DNA of 38,335 nt, taken from assembly GCA_003022435.1 (NCBI GenBank), contig PXUA01000018.1, forward strand, positions 1-38,335. The letters run 5' to 3'. The position numbers were made by a program, and so were the translations under genes. Shown piece by piece: positions 21,334-29,699 of the stretch (positions within the stretch are counted from its first letter, which is position 1; each line of letters begins with the position of its first letter). Under the pieces are notes generated by a model that did no database searches, was not told where the DNA came from, and saw only the letters and a program-made list of their open reading frames with translations. This stretch comes from Bacteroidetes bacterium SW_9_63_38. Its GTDB lineage: Bacteria; Bacteroidota; Rhodothermia; Rhodothermales; Salinibacteraceae.

Positions 21334-23646
21334 ATGTCCGACATCGTAGATCGCGATCAGCTTCGGTGCTGGCTGGGCCTTATTGAAGAGCCCCCGGCGT
21401 TCCGGAAGCTCCTCCGTCGCCTCCAATGGAAGGGCCTCCAGCTTGCCGGCATCCTCGGTCTCGCATGCGTGAGCGTGCATGTCGGCTTCGGGGTACTCTT
21501 GTTCGACGACGCGATGGTCTGGACATGGACCTCTATGCCTCGCCCAGAGGTCTTATCAGTGCCGGATAAGCTCTTTTCGATCGGTCTCTGCCTTGTGCTT
21601 TTCGGGGTCGGTCGGCGACGGTGTTCGCTCCGCACCGGACGGGCCCTGGCCGCCGCCGCAGCCCTCCTGGGGGCCGCCGCGTCCCTGTACTCCGACCTCC
21701 AGACGGGCGTCCTGGCCTTCGAGTACCTGATGTTCATCCTCATCGCCACGGCGGCCACCATTCCCTTTCGGCCATGGCAGACCGGCCTACTGGGACTCAG
21801 CCTCATCGCCCTGCTGCTCCTGAGCCGCCAGATAGACGCGGCCGTGTCGGCGATTCCAGAGGCGTCCCTCGTCTCCGACGCTCACCTCCTCCGCACCGGC
21901 GTGATGACCCTCATCATGAGCGGGGTCAGTGTCCTCCTCTACGCCAGCCGCTACCGACAGTACCGGACCCGTCACCACGCGGAAGCCCTCCGGGATGAGT
22001 ACGAGGCCCTGGAGGCCGAGAAGAGCCGCCTCTTCGCAAACCTGAGCCACGAGCTGCGAAGCCCCCTCACCCTTCTCCAGAGCCCACTGCAAGATGCCCT
22101 CAACGGGCAGTACGGCGCTCTTCCTCAGCCGTTTGCCGAACGGCTGTCGGACATGAAAAAGCAAACTGACCGCCTGCAGTCTCTCGTCGACCAGTTGCTT
22201 CAGCTCTCGAAGCTCGACGAGGGCAAGATGGAGCTGGAGGCTCAGCCGGTGCGCCTCGACAAAATGCTCGACCATATGCGGAGCCTCTTCCAGTCGGCCG
22301 CCAAGCAAAAAAGCATTGAGGTGCGCCTGGAAACCGACGGGGCCCCGACGGCCTGCGTGGACCCGAATGCGCTGCAGAAGATTCTGTCGAACCTCCTCTC
22401 CAACGCCTTCGAACACACGCCCGACGGAGGGACCATCCGGCTCCGGGCCCGCTCACAGTCCCTGGAGCCGGACTCAGCCGATGACTTTGCCCCTGCAACC
22501 CTTTCCGTCCGCGACTCCGGCCCCGGCCTCCCCGAAGATGTCCAGGACAACCTGTTCCAGCGGTACGTCGGCGTAGCCCCCGAAGGCAGCAGCCCCTTCG
22601 ACGCAAGCACCGGCATTGGCCTTGCCGTCGTCAAGGAGTTGGCCGAACGGCACGGCGGCTCGGTGGAGACCAACAGCGAACCGGGTTTTGGAACTGAAAT
22701 CCTCGTCACCCTGCCCCGAACGTGCGACGCCCTTCCCGACGAGGACGTCCTGTCGGACTCGAAGGCCTCGCCTCACGACCCCTTCGATTCGGACCTCCAC
22801 TACACCATGTCCACCCGCGAGCTGGAGGCCCTGTCGGCTCCGGAAGAATCGGAGTCGGCACCCCCCCCGCCCGAGGACGAGCGCCCAGAGGTCCTCGTGG
22901 TCGACGACGAACAGGACGTGCGCACGTACCTGGAGGAGGTGCTGGCTCCCCGCTACGCAGTGCGCTCGGCCGCCGACGGCAACGAAGCGCTCGAATCGAT
23001 GCGTGAGCATCCGCCCGCCCTCGTGGTGAGCGACGTGGTGATGCCCCACCGCGATGGCTTTGAGCTCTGCCGGGCCATCCGCGCCGACGAGTCCCTACGC
23101 ACCATTCCGATCATCCTTCTCACGGTACAGCGAACGGACCAAAGCAAACGCATGGGCATCCGGGAGGGGGCCGACGCGTACGTCGGCAAACCGTTTCACC
23201 CCGAGGAGCTCCGGCAGCGCGTGGAAAATCTCATTGAGGTCCGAAGCTACATTCGGAAGGAGCAACAGCAAGCAACCACCGCAGCCCCGGCCCCCGACGG
23301 CCTCGACATACCATCGGATGAGAATTCGGAGAGCGCATTTCTGGCCCGGGCTCACGATGTCGTGGATGACCACCTCGGCAACAGCAGCTTCGGCGTCGAC
23401 TGGTTTGCCGACGAAATGGAACTGAGCACCCGCCAGCTCCAGCGGCGCCTTCAGGAGGAGACTGGCCTCTCGGCGGCATCGTTTACGCGAGCCCTTCGCC
23501 TACGCCGAGCCGCCGACCTCCTTCGTACCGGCGACGTCACGACGGTCGCCGACGCCGCTGATGCTGTCGGCTATCGCGATCCCTCCTACTTCTCCCAGCT
23601 GTTCAAGGAAGTCCACGGCGCGCCCCCCTCGGAGTTTAAGGCGTAG
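21334..23646 (+). CDS. Hybrid sensor histidine kinase / response regulator / AraC regulator
   Basis: A 770-aa one-protein two-component system. Residues 1-210 are a membrane domain with about six helices (for example 35-58, 80-94, 103-120, 128-143, 149-164, 186-203) and no large periplasmic sensor. HisKA follows with phospho-acceptor His239 in LFANLSHELRSPLTLLQS, then HATPase with N box NLLSNAFEHTPDGG, G1 DSGPGLP and G2 TGIGLAVVKELAERHGG. A receiver (518-635) has the acidic pair Asp524-Asp525, phospho-site Asp567 (VVSDVVMP) and Lys619 (YVGKPF). The C-terminus is an AraC helix-turn-helix pair (LSTRQLQRRLQEETGLS, VADAADAVGYRDPSYFSQLF). This resembles the hybrid systems (HTCS) of Bacteroidota that control nearby transport or catabolic genes, but without their periplasmic propeller. 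The signal and target are unknown. Confidence 0.92.
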   Translation: MSDIVDRDQLRCWLGLIEEPPAFRKLLRRLQWKGLQLAGILGLACVSVHVGFGVLLFDDAMVWTWTSMPRPEVLSVPDKLFSIGLCLVLFGVGRRRCSLRTGRALAAAAALLGAAASLYSDLQTGVLAFEYLMFILIATAATIPFRPWQTGLLGLSLIALLLLSRQIDAAVSAIPEASLVSDAHLLRTGVMTLIMSGVSVLLYASRYRQYRTRHHAEALRDEYEALEAEKSRLFANLSHELRSPLTLLQSPLQDALNGQYGALPQPFAERLSDMKKQTDRLQSLVDQLLQLSKLDEGKMELEAQPVRLDKMLDHMRSLFQSAAKQKSIEVRLETDGAPTACVDPNALQKILSNLLSNAFEHTPDGGTIRLRARSQSLEPDSADDFAPATLSVRDSGPGLPEDVQDNLFQRYVGVAPEGSSPFDASTGIGLAVVKELAERHGGSVETNSEPGFGTEILVTLPRTCDALPDEDVLSDSKASPHDPFDSDLHYTMSTRELEALSAPEESESAPPPPEDERPEVLVVDDEQDVRTYLEEVLAPRYAVRSAADGNEALESMREHPPALVVSDVVMPHRDGFELCRAIRADESLRTIPIILLTVQRTDQSKRMGIREGADAYVGKPFHPEELRQRVENLIEVRSYIRKEQQQATTAAPAPDGLDIPSDENSESAFLARAHDVVDDHLGNSSFGVDWFADEMELSTRQLQRRLQEETGLSAASFTRALRLRRAADLLRTGDVTTVADAADAVGYRDPSYFSQLFKEVHGAPPSEFKA

Positions 23647-24502
23647 CCCGTCCCACCCAGTGGTCTCGTCGAAGATCTGCCCGCCCCCTACAGAGCATGA
23701 ACTGGGGGAGATCGGAGTGCGGAATGCATCTCGTTCAACCTCCTGTCCTCCAGGAGTACACTTCGTCCCTCACGCGATCGTGAGCACAGACGTGTACCGT
23801 CGAGGAAAGCGCCGCCTTCAACGTCGCCGCCGTGTCGACTACACTCGGTATTACAATCTCACTCGGAGGGATGAGGGGATCGCCTTCCATGTCGGAACTT
23901 CTGCACAACAATTTCGCCTGAGCGGTTCGTTGCCCAATTCACTGGCGTCCGACCTTCCTTTTTCTTGTCCTACTCGTATGACCTCGGTAGAGATACGGTC
24001 TCCAGTCCCCGCGTGCCCCCGAACGACGCGACAAAATCCACGAACGATGCGACAATGTCGCTCCTTTCGGACATGAGGTCGCATCTTTCCCGTCTTTTCC
24101 GGTTGCCTGAGTGACGTTCGAGCGATATGTAAAGGCTGCACATTGACGACGGTTCTCTCCTTGATGAGAGGCGACCTCTTAACTGGGATCACCCTTCTTC
24201 CTCAACGATCTGGGCACAGACGGGTCGAAGCAGACCGTGCTCCGCAGTGTCCAGCAAAGGGTTCGGCAATCGGACTTAACACTTCTATCGGGGCACACTT
24301 CTCCCCCGAGCCCGGATCTTGGTGGGGATCCGGGTTTTTTGTTGTGGGTCCCCGCAATCCTCTTTTCGAAGGAAGCTCTCTCACACCAACTCCGGACGAT
24401 CCGTTGTGGTATGGAGGTATGCAAGTCTGTGAGTAAGTGCGCAGGACCCGGTAGATACGTTTGCCCCCCTATATAACCCAAATCCTTCAGCTGGATTCGG
24501 TA
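23647..24502. other. 0.86 kb gene-free region, possible small RNA
   Basis: No open frame looks protein-like on either strand. It contains a direct repeat ACGAYGCGACAA (about 24014 and 24035), a dyad GCGACA-A-TGTCGC, and the strong terminator at 24311. A terminator 660 bp after the nearest upstream stop suggests either a very long 3' UTR of the histidine kinase or an independent short transcript ending here. Confidence 0.5.
24311..24340 (+). terminator. Strong rho-independent terminator
   Basis: CCCGGATC (24311-24318) pairs perfectly with GATCCGGG (24327-24334) around an 8-nt loop and is followed by six T (24335-24340). No plus-strand protein gene ends within 660 bp before it. Confidence 0.85.
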
Positions 24503-24883
24503 TCAGCAGGTCGAGTGGAACAGTCCGCCCACCAGTCGGCCGTCGGCCTGCAGGTCGTTATAGTGTGCCACGGCCTCTTTGGTCTGCAACACATGGGTTT
24601 CCACACCGGCCTCCTCCAGCATGCGGAGCGTCTCGGATTTCACCTGGAGGCGCTCATTCATGCCCCGAGACAGGACGACGATCTCTGCGCCGTGGTCGAG
24701 AAGCTCCTCCACGTCGGCAGGCTGAATGCCGGGCGTGTGCGAAGTGCCCGTTTCGTTCCAGTCCCAGGCCCGCGCCCCACCGGGATAGAGCTTCGCGTCT
24801 TTGAAGGACTTGTCGCCGTCCGCAACGTCGAGGCGTCCCCAGGATACATGGCTGATGCGGGGGGAAGTAGCAGTGTCAGGCAT
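24503..24883 (-). CDS. Mth938-domain protein (DUF498)
   Basis: A 126-aa cytoplasmic protein of the Mth938/NDUFAF3-like fold. Blocks seen: ISHVSWGRLDVADGDKSFKD, KLYPGGARAWDWNETGTSHTPGI (the conserved W-x-W-x-E-T-G-x-x-H segment), DVEELLDHGAEIVVLSRGMN, and EAGVETHVLQTKEAVAHYNDL ending VGGLFHSTC. Length fits the family. Mitochondrial relatives help complex I assembly; bacterial members have no settled role. Start at ATG 24883; longer in-frame starts add non-conserved residues. A weak hairpin (AATCC/GGATT) follows the stop. It lies downstream of the GAF gene on the same strand with 277 bp between. Confidence 0.88.
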   Translation of the reverse strand: MPDTATSPRISHVSWGRLDVADGDKSFKDAKLYPGGARAWDWNETGTSHTPGIQPADVEELLDHGAEIVVLSRGMNERLQVKSETLRMLEEAGVETHVLQTKEAVAHYNDLQADGRLVGGLFHSTC

Positions 24884-25102
24884 GGCGAGAACAGCGGTTG
24901 GTCCGAGCAGTGCAGCGGTGTTTTCAGTCGTACTGTGCCGGATTCGTTCCGTTGCGAACACCGGCCCGTCTCCCGCCATGCGCGTCTTGGTGAAGCTCCT
25001 CCCCACTCGAACTGAAAGCGGTACATCGGGGAAACACATCGCCCCTCCGCGCCGGACACAGGGCCTGCATTGGGAACGGCGCCGCCGGGGCCCCGCGCAA
25101 TT

Positions 25103-25158
25103 CACGCATCACGACTCACGCATCACGACTCACGCATCACGACTCACGCATCACGCAA
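25103..25158. repeat. Heptad array just after the GAF/GGDEF-like gene
   Basis: Eight 7-bp units: CACGCAT and CACGACT alternating three times, then CACGCAT, CACGCAA. The first six units form three identical 14-bp repeats. The array ends 2 nt beyond the stop codon (25161-25163) of the minus-strand gene, so it would be the first part of its 3' UTR. Confidence 0.85.
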
Positions 25159-25160
25159 CG

Positions 25161-26606
25161 CTAAGCGATGATCGTGCACGTGCCCGTCTCGTATGCCTCT
25201 AGCAACGCGTCGGTGGCATCGCTCCGCAGCCCCTCCGGATCATGATGAGCAGCGCGCACCGCCACCCCCACGCTTACACCGCCTTCGAGCTCCCCGGCTT
25301 CCTGAGCCATCGTGTCCTGCAGATGGGCAGCCCACTCCTCCACGTCGTTAACTCCGCTTCGAACGAAAATGCCGTAGGTGAGCTCCCCGAAGCGCTCCAC
25401 GCGCTGACCGGGCGCTAGATCATTGAGACGGCTGTGGAGGTGCCGTTCGGCCGATGCGACCACCTCTTCTCCCTTCCGGGCAATCGACTCGGCCCGATTG
25501 AGATGAACGAGGACGAGGGCCAGATCGTCGGCGGCGGAATCGGCGGCCTCCATCTCCTCAGCGACAATTTCGCTGCGCGGGCGCGGCTCGTCCTCGTCGG
25601 CAGAATCGTTCGCCGGTGCGTCCACGGGGGCGCCATCGGCAGCGGAGGCCGGAGCGTCCGGCTCGACAGCCCCCTCCGGGGCTTGTTCTCTTCGAAGATC
25701 GTCGATGTCCAAAAGGAGGCCGATGGTGTCGGCGAACTGTTCCAGCAGCGACCGGGCCTGTGAGGCTCCCAGATCGACCTCAGCCGTAGCGTCCGCCAGC
25801 AGGAAGACGGTGTCCGACGAGTTCGGCCGGGACACGGGCGCGAGGGCCACCTGCGCGATGGCCGGCACCGTGCCGTAGTATCGGAGATCTTCTCGTCCGA
25901 TCTCGTTCAGCGACCGCACCGTAACGGGCTGCCGGGACATGGTGGCGGTAAGAAGGGGTTCCTGCGTCTCGAAGGTGCCGGTGTGCTGGACGTTCGGCTG
26001 CACACTGGCAAGCGCCTCGACCCGGTACTCCAGCACCACCTCTTCCTGGATCAGCAGCCCGGCGCTCTGCGCCCCCAACGCCGCCCGCAGGGATTCCAGA
26101 TACGGCCCGAGAACCGGGCGCTCGTGGGAGTGCGCCGGCAGGGTTGAGCCGCCAGCCATGTCCATGTCCTCCCCAGACATCCCCCCCTCTGGCCAATCCT
26201 CGTCCGGATGCTCCTCGTCCCCTGCCTCGCCGGACGCCTCGTCCGCCGCCGACTCCGTTTCGATCCGCTCGTCGACCTCTACGGTTGCATCGGTGTCGAC
26301 CGTCGCCTCCATCTCATCGGCCGCGTCCGGAGTCGCCCCGTCGCCATCGGCCCCATCGTCGGCCTCGGCGTCCTCCTGCGGACGCACGTACATGATGCCG
26401 AAGTTGTCGTCCGAGGTGTCACTGCCAGCACGCCCCCCGGCCCCTGCCACACCCGGCGCTCGATATGCCCACCATAGATGATAGGCCAAATAGCCGAGCG
26501 TCCCCACGAGCAGAACCGCCGCGGCCCCATACAGCCACGGCTGGTCGAAAATAAACGCGAGGACTGCCACCAAAACGGCGACGATAGCGATGAGAACGCG
26601 AGTCAT
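25161..26606 (-). CDS. Membrane-anchored GAF-like plus degenerate GGDEF-like protein
   Basis: A 481-aa protein. Two N-terminal helices (RVLIAIVAVLVAVLAFIF and YGAAAVLLVGTLGYLAYHL) anchor it; a long Asp/Glu/Ala-rich linker (about 60-160) follows. Residues about 170-310 look like a GAF-type sensor (LGPYLESLRAALGAQSAGLL, EPLLTATMSRQPVTVRSL, VALAPVSRPNSSDTVFLLAD, ARSLLEQFADTIGLLLDI). After a second acidic linker, residues about 360-481 resemble a GGDEF fold (LALVLVHLNRAESIARKGEE, RVERFGELTYGIFV, GGVSVGVAVRA), but where GGDEF should be it reads GELTY, so diguanylate cyclase activity is unlikely. Start at ATG 26606; upstream in-frame extension would overlap kamA. The domain calls rest on my reading of weak patterns. 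Confidence 0.65.
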   Translation of the reverse strand: MTRVLIAIVAVLVAVLAFIFDQPWLYGAAAVLLVGTLGYLAYHLWWAYRAPGVAGAGGRAGSDTSDDNFGIMYVRPQEDAEADDGADGDGATPDAADEMEATVDTDATVEVDERIETESAADEASGEAGDEEHPDEDWPEGGMSGEDMDMAGGSTLPAHSHERPVLGPYLESLRAALGAQSAGLLIQEEVVLEYRVEALASVQPNVQHTGTFETQEPLLTATMSRQPVTVRSLNEIGREDLRYYGTVPAIAQVALAPVSRPNSSDTVFLLADATAEVDLGASQARSLLEQFADTIGLLLDIDDLRREQAPEGAVEPDAPASAADGAPVDAPANDSADEDEPRPRSEIVAEEMEAADSAADDLALVLVHLNRAESIARKGEEVVASAERHLHSRLNDLAPGQRVERFGELTYGIFVRSGVNDVEEWAAHLQDTMAQEAGELEGGVSVGVAVRAAHHDPEGLRSDATDALLEAYETGTCTIIA

Positions 26607-26704
26607 GCGACGAAAAACAGGGCCGTACGCCCCGATCAGTCGAGTAAGGGGACTAGACTTGAAGGTATTCCCATCCGGCTTCAATGTCAACAACGGACAG
26701 GGGT

Positions 26705-27970
26705 TCACCCGCTCGATTCGCCCGCCCTTGCCCGGAGGGAAGCCGGAACGCTCGCGGCCTCCGACGACTGCGCTGCCGCCTGCCCCGGCCCCGCCTCACG
26801 CCGAATTGGGATCGTATCAACGCCATCGGGGAGGTCGACGCGGGGTAACTGCAGGGGCACGCCCAAGTCGTCCGGGAGGGGATTCGGCTCCGCCCAGAGG
26901 GTGCCGTCGTACGTTTCCATGAGCACGTGCGGCCCGGCGCGTCCTTTCACGTAGCTCCGGTTGAGCGGCACCTTGCCGTGGGGCGTGTCCAGCACGTAGG
27001 TGGGGATCGCAAAGCCGGATGTACGTCCGCGCAATTGGCGCATGATGTGCATCCCCGTCTCGATCGGCGTTCGCAGGTGTCCCGTCCCCCCGATCACCTG
27101 CGCCTGGTACAGATAGTATGGACGCACCCGCATCCGCACGAGGCTTTCGTTGAGCGCCTTCATCGTCTCCGGGTCGTCGTTGATGCCGTCCAGCAGCACC
27201 GTCTGGTTGCCCACCGGCACGCCGGCCTGCTTCAGCCGGTCGATCGCCGCGGCGGCGTCCTCGGTCAGTTCCGTCGGATGGTTGAAGTGGGTGTTCACCC
27301 AGATCGGGTGGTACCGCTGCAAGAGATCGCACAGATCGTCGGTGATTCGGTAGGGCAGCTTCACCGGCATGCGCGACCCGAACCGGATTAGCTCCACGTG
27401 GTCGATGGCGCGGAGTCGGCCCAATAGCCATTCCAGGTTGTCTTCGTTGAACGTGAGCGGATCGCCCCCCGTGAGCAGCACGTCCCGAATCTCATCGTGC
27501 TCGGCGATGTAGTCGATAGCAGCCTGATGCTCGTCGGATCGCATGAAGAAATCAGCGTCCCCCACCATCCGCTTCCGGAGGCAGTACCGGCAGTAGATGG
27601 CGCACTCGGCGGTTACGCAGAAGGCGACCCGATCCTCGTAGTTATGAACCAGATTTTTGGCCGGCGAGTGCCCGGTCTCGTCCAGCGGGTCGAGTTCATC
27701 AACAAGATCGTCCCCGAGCTCGTCCATGGTGGGCACCACCTGCCGCCGGATGGGACACGACGGATCGGTCGCGTCCATCAGGGCGGCATAGTAGGGCGTA
27801 ATATTCCACCGAAAGACCTCACTCGTCTTCTCGATGGCCTCACGCTCGTCGGGCGTCGGGTCGGTCCACTTTTCCAACGCCTCGGCGCTGTGGATGCGAT
27901 TCTGCATCTGCCATCGCCAGTCGGTCCATTGCGGGTGGTCGGGCGTCACAGGCGGGTCGGAATCGGACAT
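26705..27970 (-). CDS. kamA: KamA-family radical SAM aminomutase
   Basis: A 421-aa PLP- and [4Fe-4S]-dependent radical SAM enzyme related to lysine 2,3-aminomutase. The cluster motif is CAIYCRYC (Cys123, 127, 130); the blocks VLLTGGDPL, FGSRMPV, WVNTHFNHP, VLLDGINDDPE, RVRPYYLYQ, GRTSGFAIPTYVLDTPHGKVPL follow the family order, with the PLP Lys in HGK. In clostridial LAM two Asp (293 and 330) hold the lysine side chain. The second is kept (VLD), but the first, in QCD of LAM, aligns by eye with Gln in YQAQVI. Lysine specificity is thus uncertain; another amino acid is possible. beta-lysine derivatives are known osmolytes in halophilic/methanogenic microbes, but no ablB acetyltransferase is adjacent. 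An ATG at 27979 is an alternative start. Confidence 0.88.
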   Translation of the reverse strand: MSDSDPPVTPDHPQWTDWRWQMQNRIHSAEALEKWTDPTPDEREAIEKTSEVFRWNITPYYAALMDATDPSCPIRRQVVPTMDELGDDLVDELDPLDETGHSPAKNLVHNYEDRVAFCVTAECAIYCRYCLRKRMVGDADFFMRSDEHQAAIDYIAEHDEIRDVLLTGGDPLTFNEDNLEWLLGRLRAIDHVELIRFGSRMPVKLPYRITDDLCDLLQRYHPIWVNTHFNHPTELTEDAAAAIDRLKQAGVPVGNQTVLLDGINDDPETMKALNESLVRMRVRPYYLYQAQVIGGTGHLRTPIETGMHIMRQLRGRTSGFAIPTYVLDTPHGKVPLNRSYVKGRAGPHVLMETYDGTLWAEPNPLPDDLGVPLQLPRVDLPDGVDTIPIRREAGPGQAAAQSSEAASVPASLRARAGESSG

Positions 27971-28059
27971 GAAGTGCAAACCACTGGAGTGATGCCTATT
28001 TATCGACGCTGATCCCGTACACGGACGGGGTGAAGAGGCCCCTGATCGCTGGACGATCT

Positions 28060-28134
28060 CGTATTGCGTGCGACCTCCTGTGTCTCCTGTGTGCTGCCGG
28101 ATCAGCAGTCACGAATCACGGGTTCACGAATCAG
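28060..28134. repeat. 61-nt dispersed repeat copy 2 with heptad tail
   Basis: Positions 28060-28120 match 3021-3081 ungapped at 50 of 61 positions, including CGTATTGCGTG, CCTGTG and CTGCCGGATCAGCAGTCACG. It continues as TCACGAA, TCACGGG, TTCACGAA, TCAGG, a short heptad run. It lies between kamA and the ATP-grasp gene. Confidence 0.7.
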
Positions 28135-28201
28135 GCTGGGGGTACGTGCCTACACGCCCGGTCCGCAAACGTTGCGTCGTCCGAGACCGAGATCCATCGA
28201 C

Positions 28202-29203
28202 TCAATCGGAGACGCCCAGCCGCCGCAGGCCACGTGCGAAGACCTCCGCCAGGTAGCCCACGTAATCGCGCCCGAGAATGTCCGCCGTGATCGCAAACGT
28301 GTCGTCCGGCTTGAAGGTCGGCAGAGGATTGATTTCCAAAAACCAGACGCCGCCGTCGGCATCGACCCGGAAGTCGGCCCGCGCGAAGTCTCGACAGTCG
28401 AGCGTGTCGAACACCGTGCGGGCGTGCGCCTGCAGTTCTTCTTCCAGATCCGCGTCGAGCGTGCCCGCAAGATCGTAGTCCCAGTCGCGATCCGCCTGTG
28501 GGGCGCCGCGATGCTCCAGCGCATGCAGGCCGATGCCGGTGGAGGACTCCACCGCCCGCTGCAGCACGGGCAGCGCCTCCGGCGGGTCATGGCCCACCAC
28601 CGCCACGGTGAACTCGCCGCCGCCCTCCACGAAGCGCTCCACCAGGGCGTCCTGTTCGTACGTGGCCGTGGCGCGGTCCACCGCGGCCCACAGCGCCTCG
28701 ACGGTTTCCACTTTGCTCTCGGATGTGATGCCCTTCGAGGTGCCCTCGGAGCGCGGCTTGACGAACAGGGGAAACGGCGGCAGGTTAGCCGGGTCGGCAT
28801 CCCCAGCGGCACCAACTACGCGGTGTGGCGGCGTCGGCACCCCGGCGGCCACCACCAAGTTCTTCGTCCACGCCTTGTCGAGCGTCACCGACAGCGTAAG
28901 CGCGTCGGACCCGAGGCACGGGATGCCCGCCATCTCCAGGAGAATCGGCGCGTAGGCCTCCCGGTTGCGGCTGTGAGCCCCCTCGGCGATATTGATCGCG
29001 GCGTCCAGCGCCAGGCCTGCGTCCAGCTGCTCGCGCAGGTCGAACGCCGTCCCGACCCGCACCGGCGTATGTCCCATGTGGCGGACCGTCTCGACAAGGG
29101 TCTCGACCGTCTCCGCCGGCTCATACTCCGCGTCGGCGTCGGACGGGTCGCCGTCCCGCCACGGGTAGGCGTCGAACGTGTCGTAGATAAGCCCAATGCG
29201 CAT
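28202..29203 (-). CDS. ATP-grasp ligase, D-Ala-D-Ala ligase-like
   Basis: A 333-aa ATP-grasp enzyme. The N-terminal domain begins MRIGLIYDTFDAYPW and has AINIAEGAHSRNREAYAPILLE, equivalent to the E-G-x-x-G/R-E-x-x-x-P segment of D-alanine-D-alanine ligases. ATP-binding elements include PLFVKPRSEGTSKGI, LVERFVEGGGEFTVAV, and the metal site VWFLEINPLPTF. The usual Ddl ending (NT-x-P-G-x-T) is changed to NPLPTFKPDDTF and the length is on the short side, so the amino-acid substrate may not be D-Ala. It sits upstream of kamA on the same strand (231 bp apart), with no mur genes near, which fits a special ligase rather than the cell-wall Ddl. The partnership with kamA is inference. Confidence 0.82.
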   Translation of the reverse strand: MRIGLIYDTFDAYPWRDGDPSDADAEYEPAETVETLVETVRHMGHTPVRVGTAFDLREQLDAGLALDAAINIAEGAHSRNREAYAPILLEMAGIPCLGSDALTLSVTLDKAWTKNLVVAAGVPTPPHRVVGAAGDADPANLPPFPLFVKPRSEGTSKGITSESKVETVEALWAAVDRATATYEQDALVERFVEGGGEFTVAVVGHDPPEALPVLQRAVESSTGIGLHALEHRGAPQADRDWDYDLAGTLDADLEEELQAHARTVFDTLDCRDFARADFRVDADGGVWFLEINPLPTFKPDDTFAITADILGRDYVGYLAEVFARGLRRLGVSD

Positions 29204-29334
29204 GGCAGAACCGAGAATTGGGGATGGAGCACCGTGACCTTAGGGGACTTGCCATCCGGAACGGAAGGGCCAACAAACCACCACCCATCTCGTTCACATA
29301 ATCCCTATGATTTCGCGCAATGAGCTCGTCTCTC

Positions 29335-29661
29335 ATGTCGCAAAAGGCTGTGATCGTACGCACCGGGCCGGACGGCCACGACGGCCTGGAGGCCCTGAAC
29401 GTCGAACTGGAGCGGGGCTGGCGGGTGGCAAAGGTCAGTCCGATGGGCGGGGCCGACACGGCGGCGTCCGGCCCCACCCACGCCGCCCTCGTCATCCTGG
29501 AGCGTCGGGAGCGCCGCGACGCCACGCCCGCCGCCGCGGTGGCGGCCCTCGAGGAGCTGGAGGCCGAGTCGAGAGTTGCCGAGGACATCGTGGAGGAGGC
29601 CGATGACGGCATCGAGGGCAACGGCACCGACTCGCAATCGTCATCGTCCGCAGGAACGTAG
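29335..29661 (+). CDS. Small hypothetical protein
   Basis: A 108-aa acidic protein not assigned to a family. It begins MSQKAVIVRTGPDGHDGLEA (an upstream in-frame ATG at 29320 adds MSSSL). The core LNVELERGWRVAKVSPMGGA and HAALVILERRE has the look of the small beta-rich DUF4177-like proteins, with a W in the central strand. The C-terminal 40 residues are Glu/Ala/Ser-rich and look disordered. It is divergent from the ATP-grasp gene and 38 bp before the SGNH lipoprotein gene, so could be co-transcribed with it. Function unknown. Confidence 0.65.
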   Translation: MSQKAVIVRTGPDGHDGLEALNVELERGWRVAKVSPMGGADTAASGPTHAALVILERRERRDATPAAAVAALEELEAESRVAEDIVEEADDGIEGNGTDSQSSSSAGT

Positions 29662-29699
29662 ATGCCGGGCCGTCGCCTCCGCTTCGATCCCGGAAACTT

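Noticed and set aside
23851..24192. Minus-strand frame of 113 codons in the 24 kb gap
   Set aside because: Composition is mixed, no motif, and no ribosome binding or operon context; kept as intergenic.
25103..25158. Repeat arrays as CRISPR
   Set aside because: Units are 7-8 bp with no spacers and no cas genes are near.
25161..26708. Longer 515-codon start for the GAF protein overlapping kamA
   Set aside because: The ATG at 26606 starts directly before the first membrane helix; the upstream residues overlap the kamA end and look unlike a conserved domain.
28064..29323. Long plus-strand open frame opposite the ATP-grasp gene
   Set aside because: Shadow frame rich in Arg/His/Val with no family motif; the minus strand has clear ATP-grasp elements.
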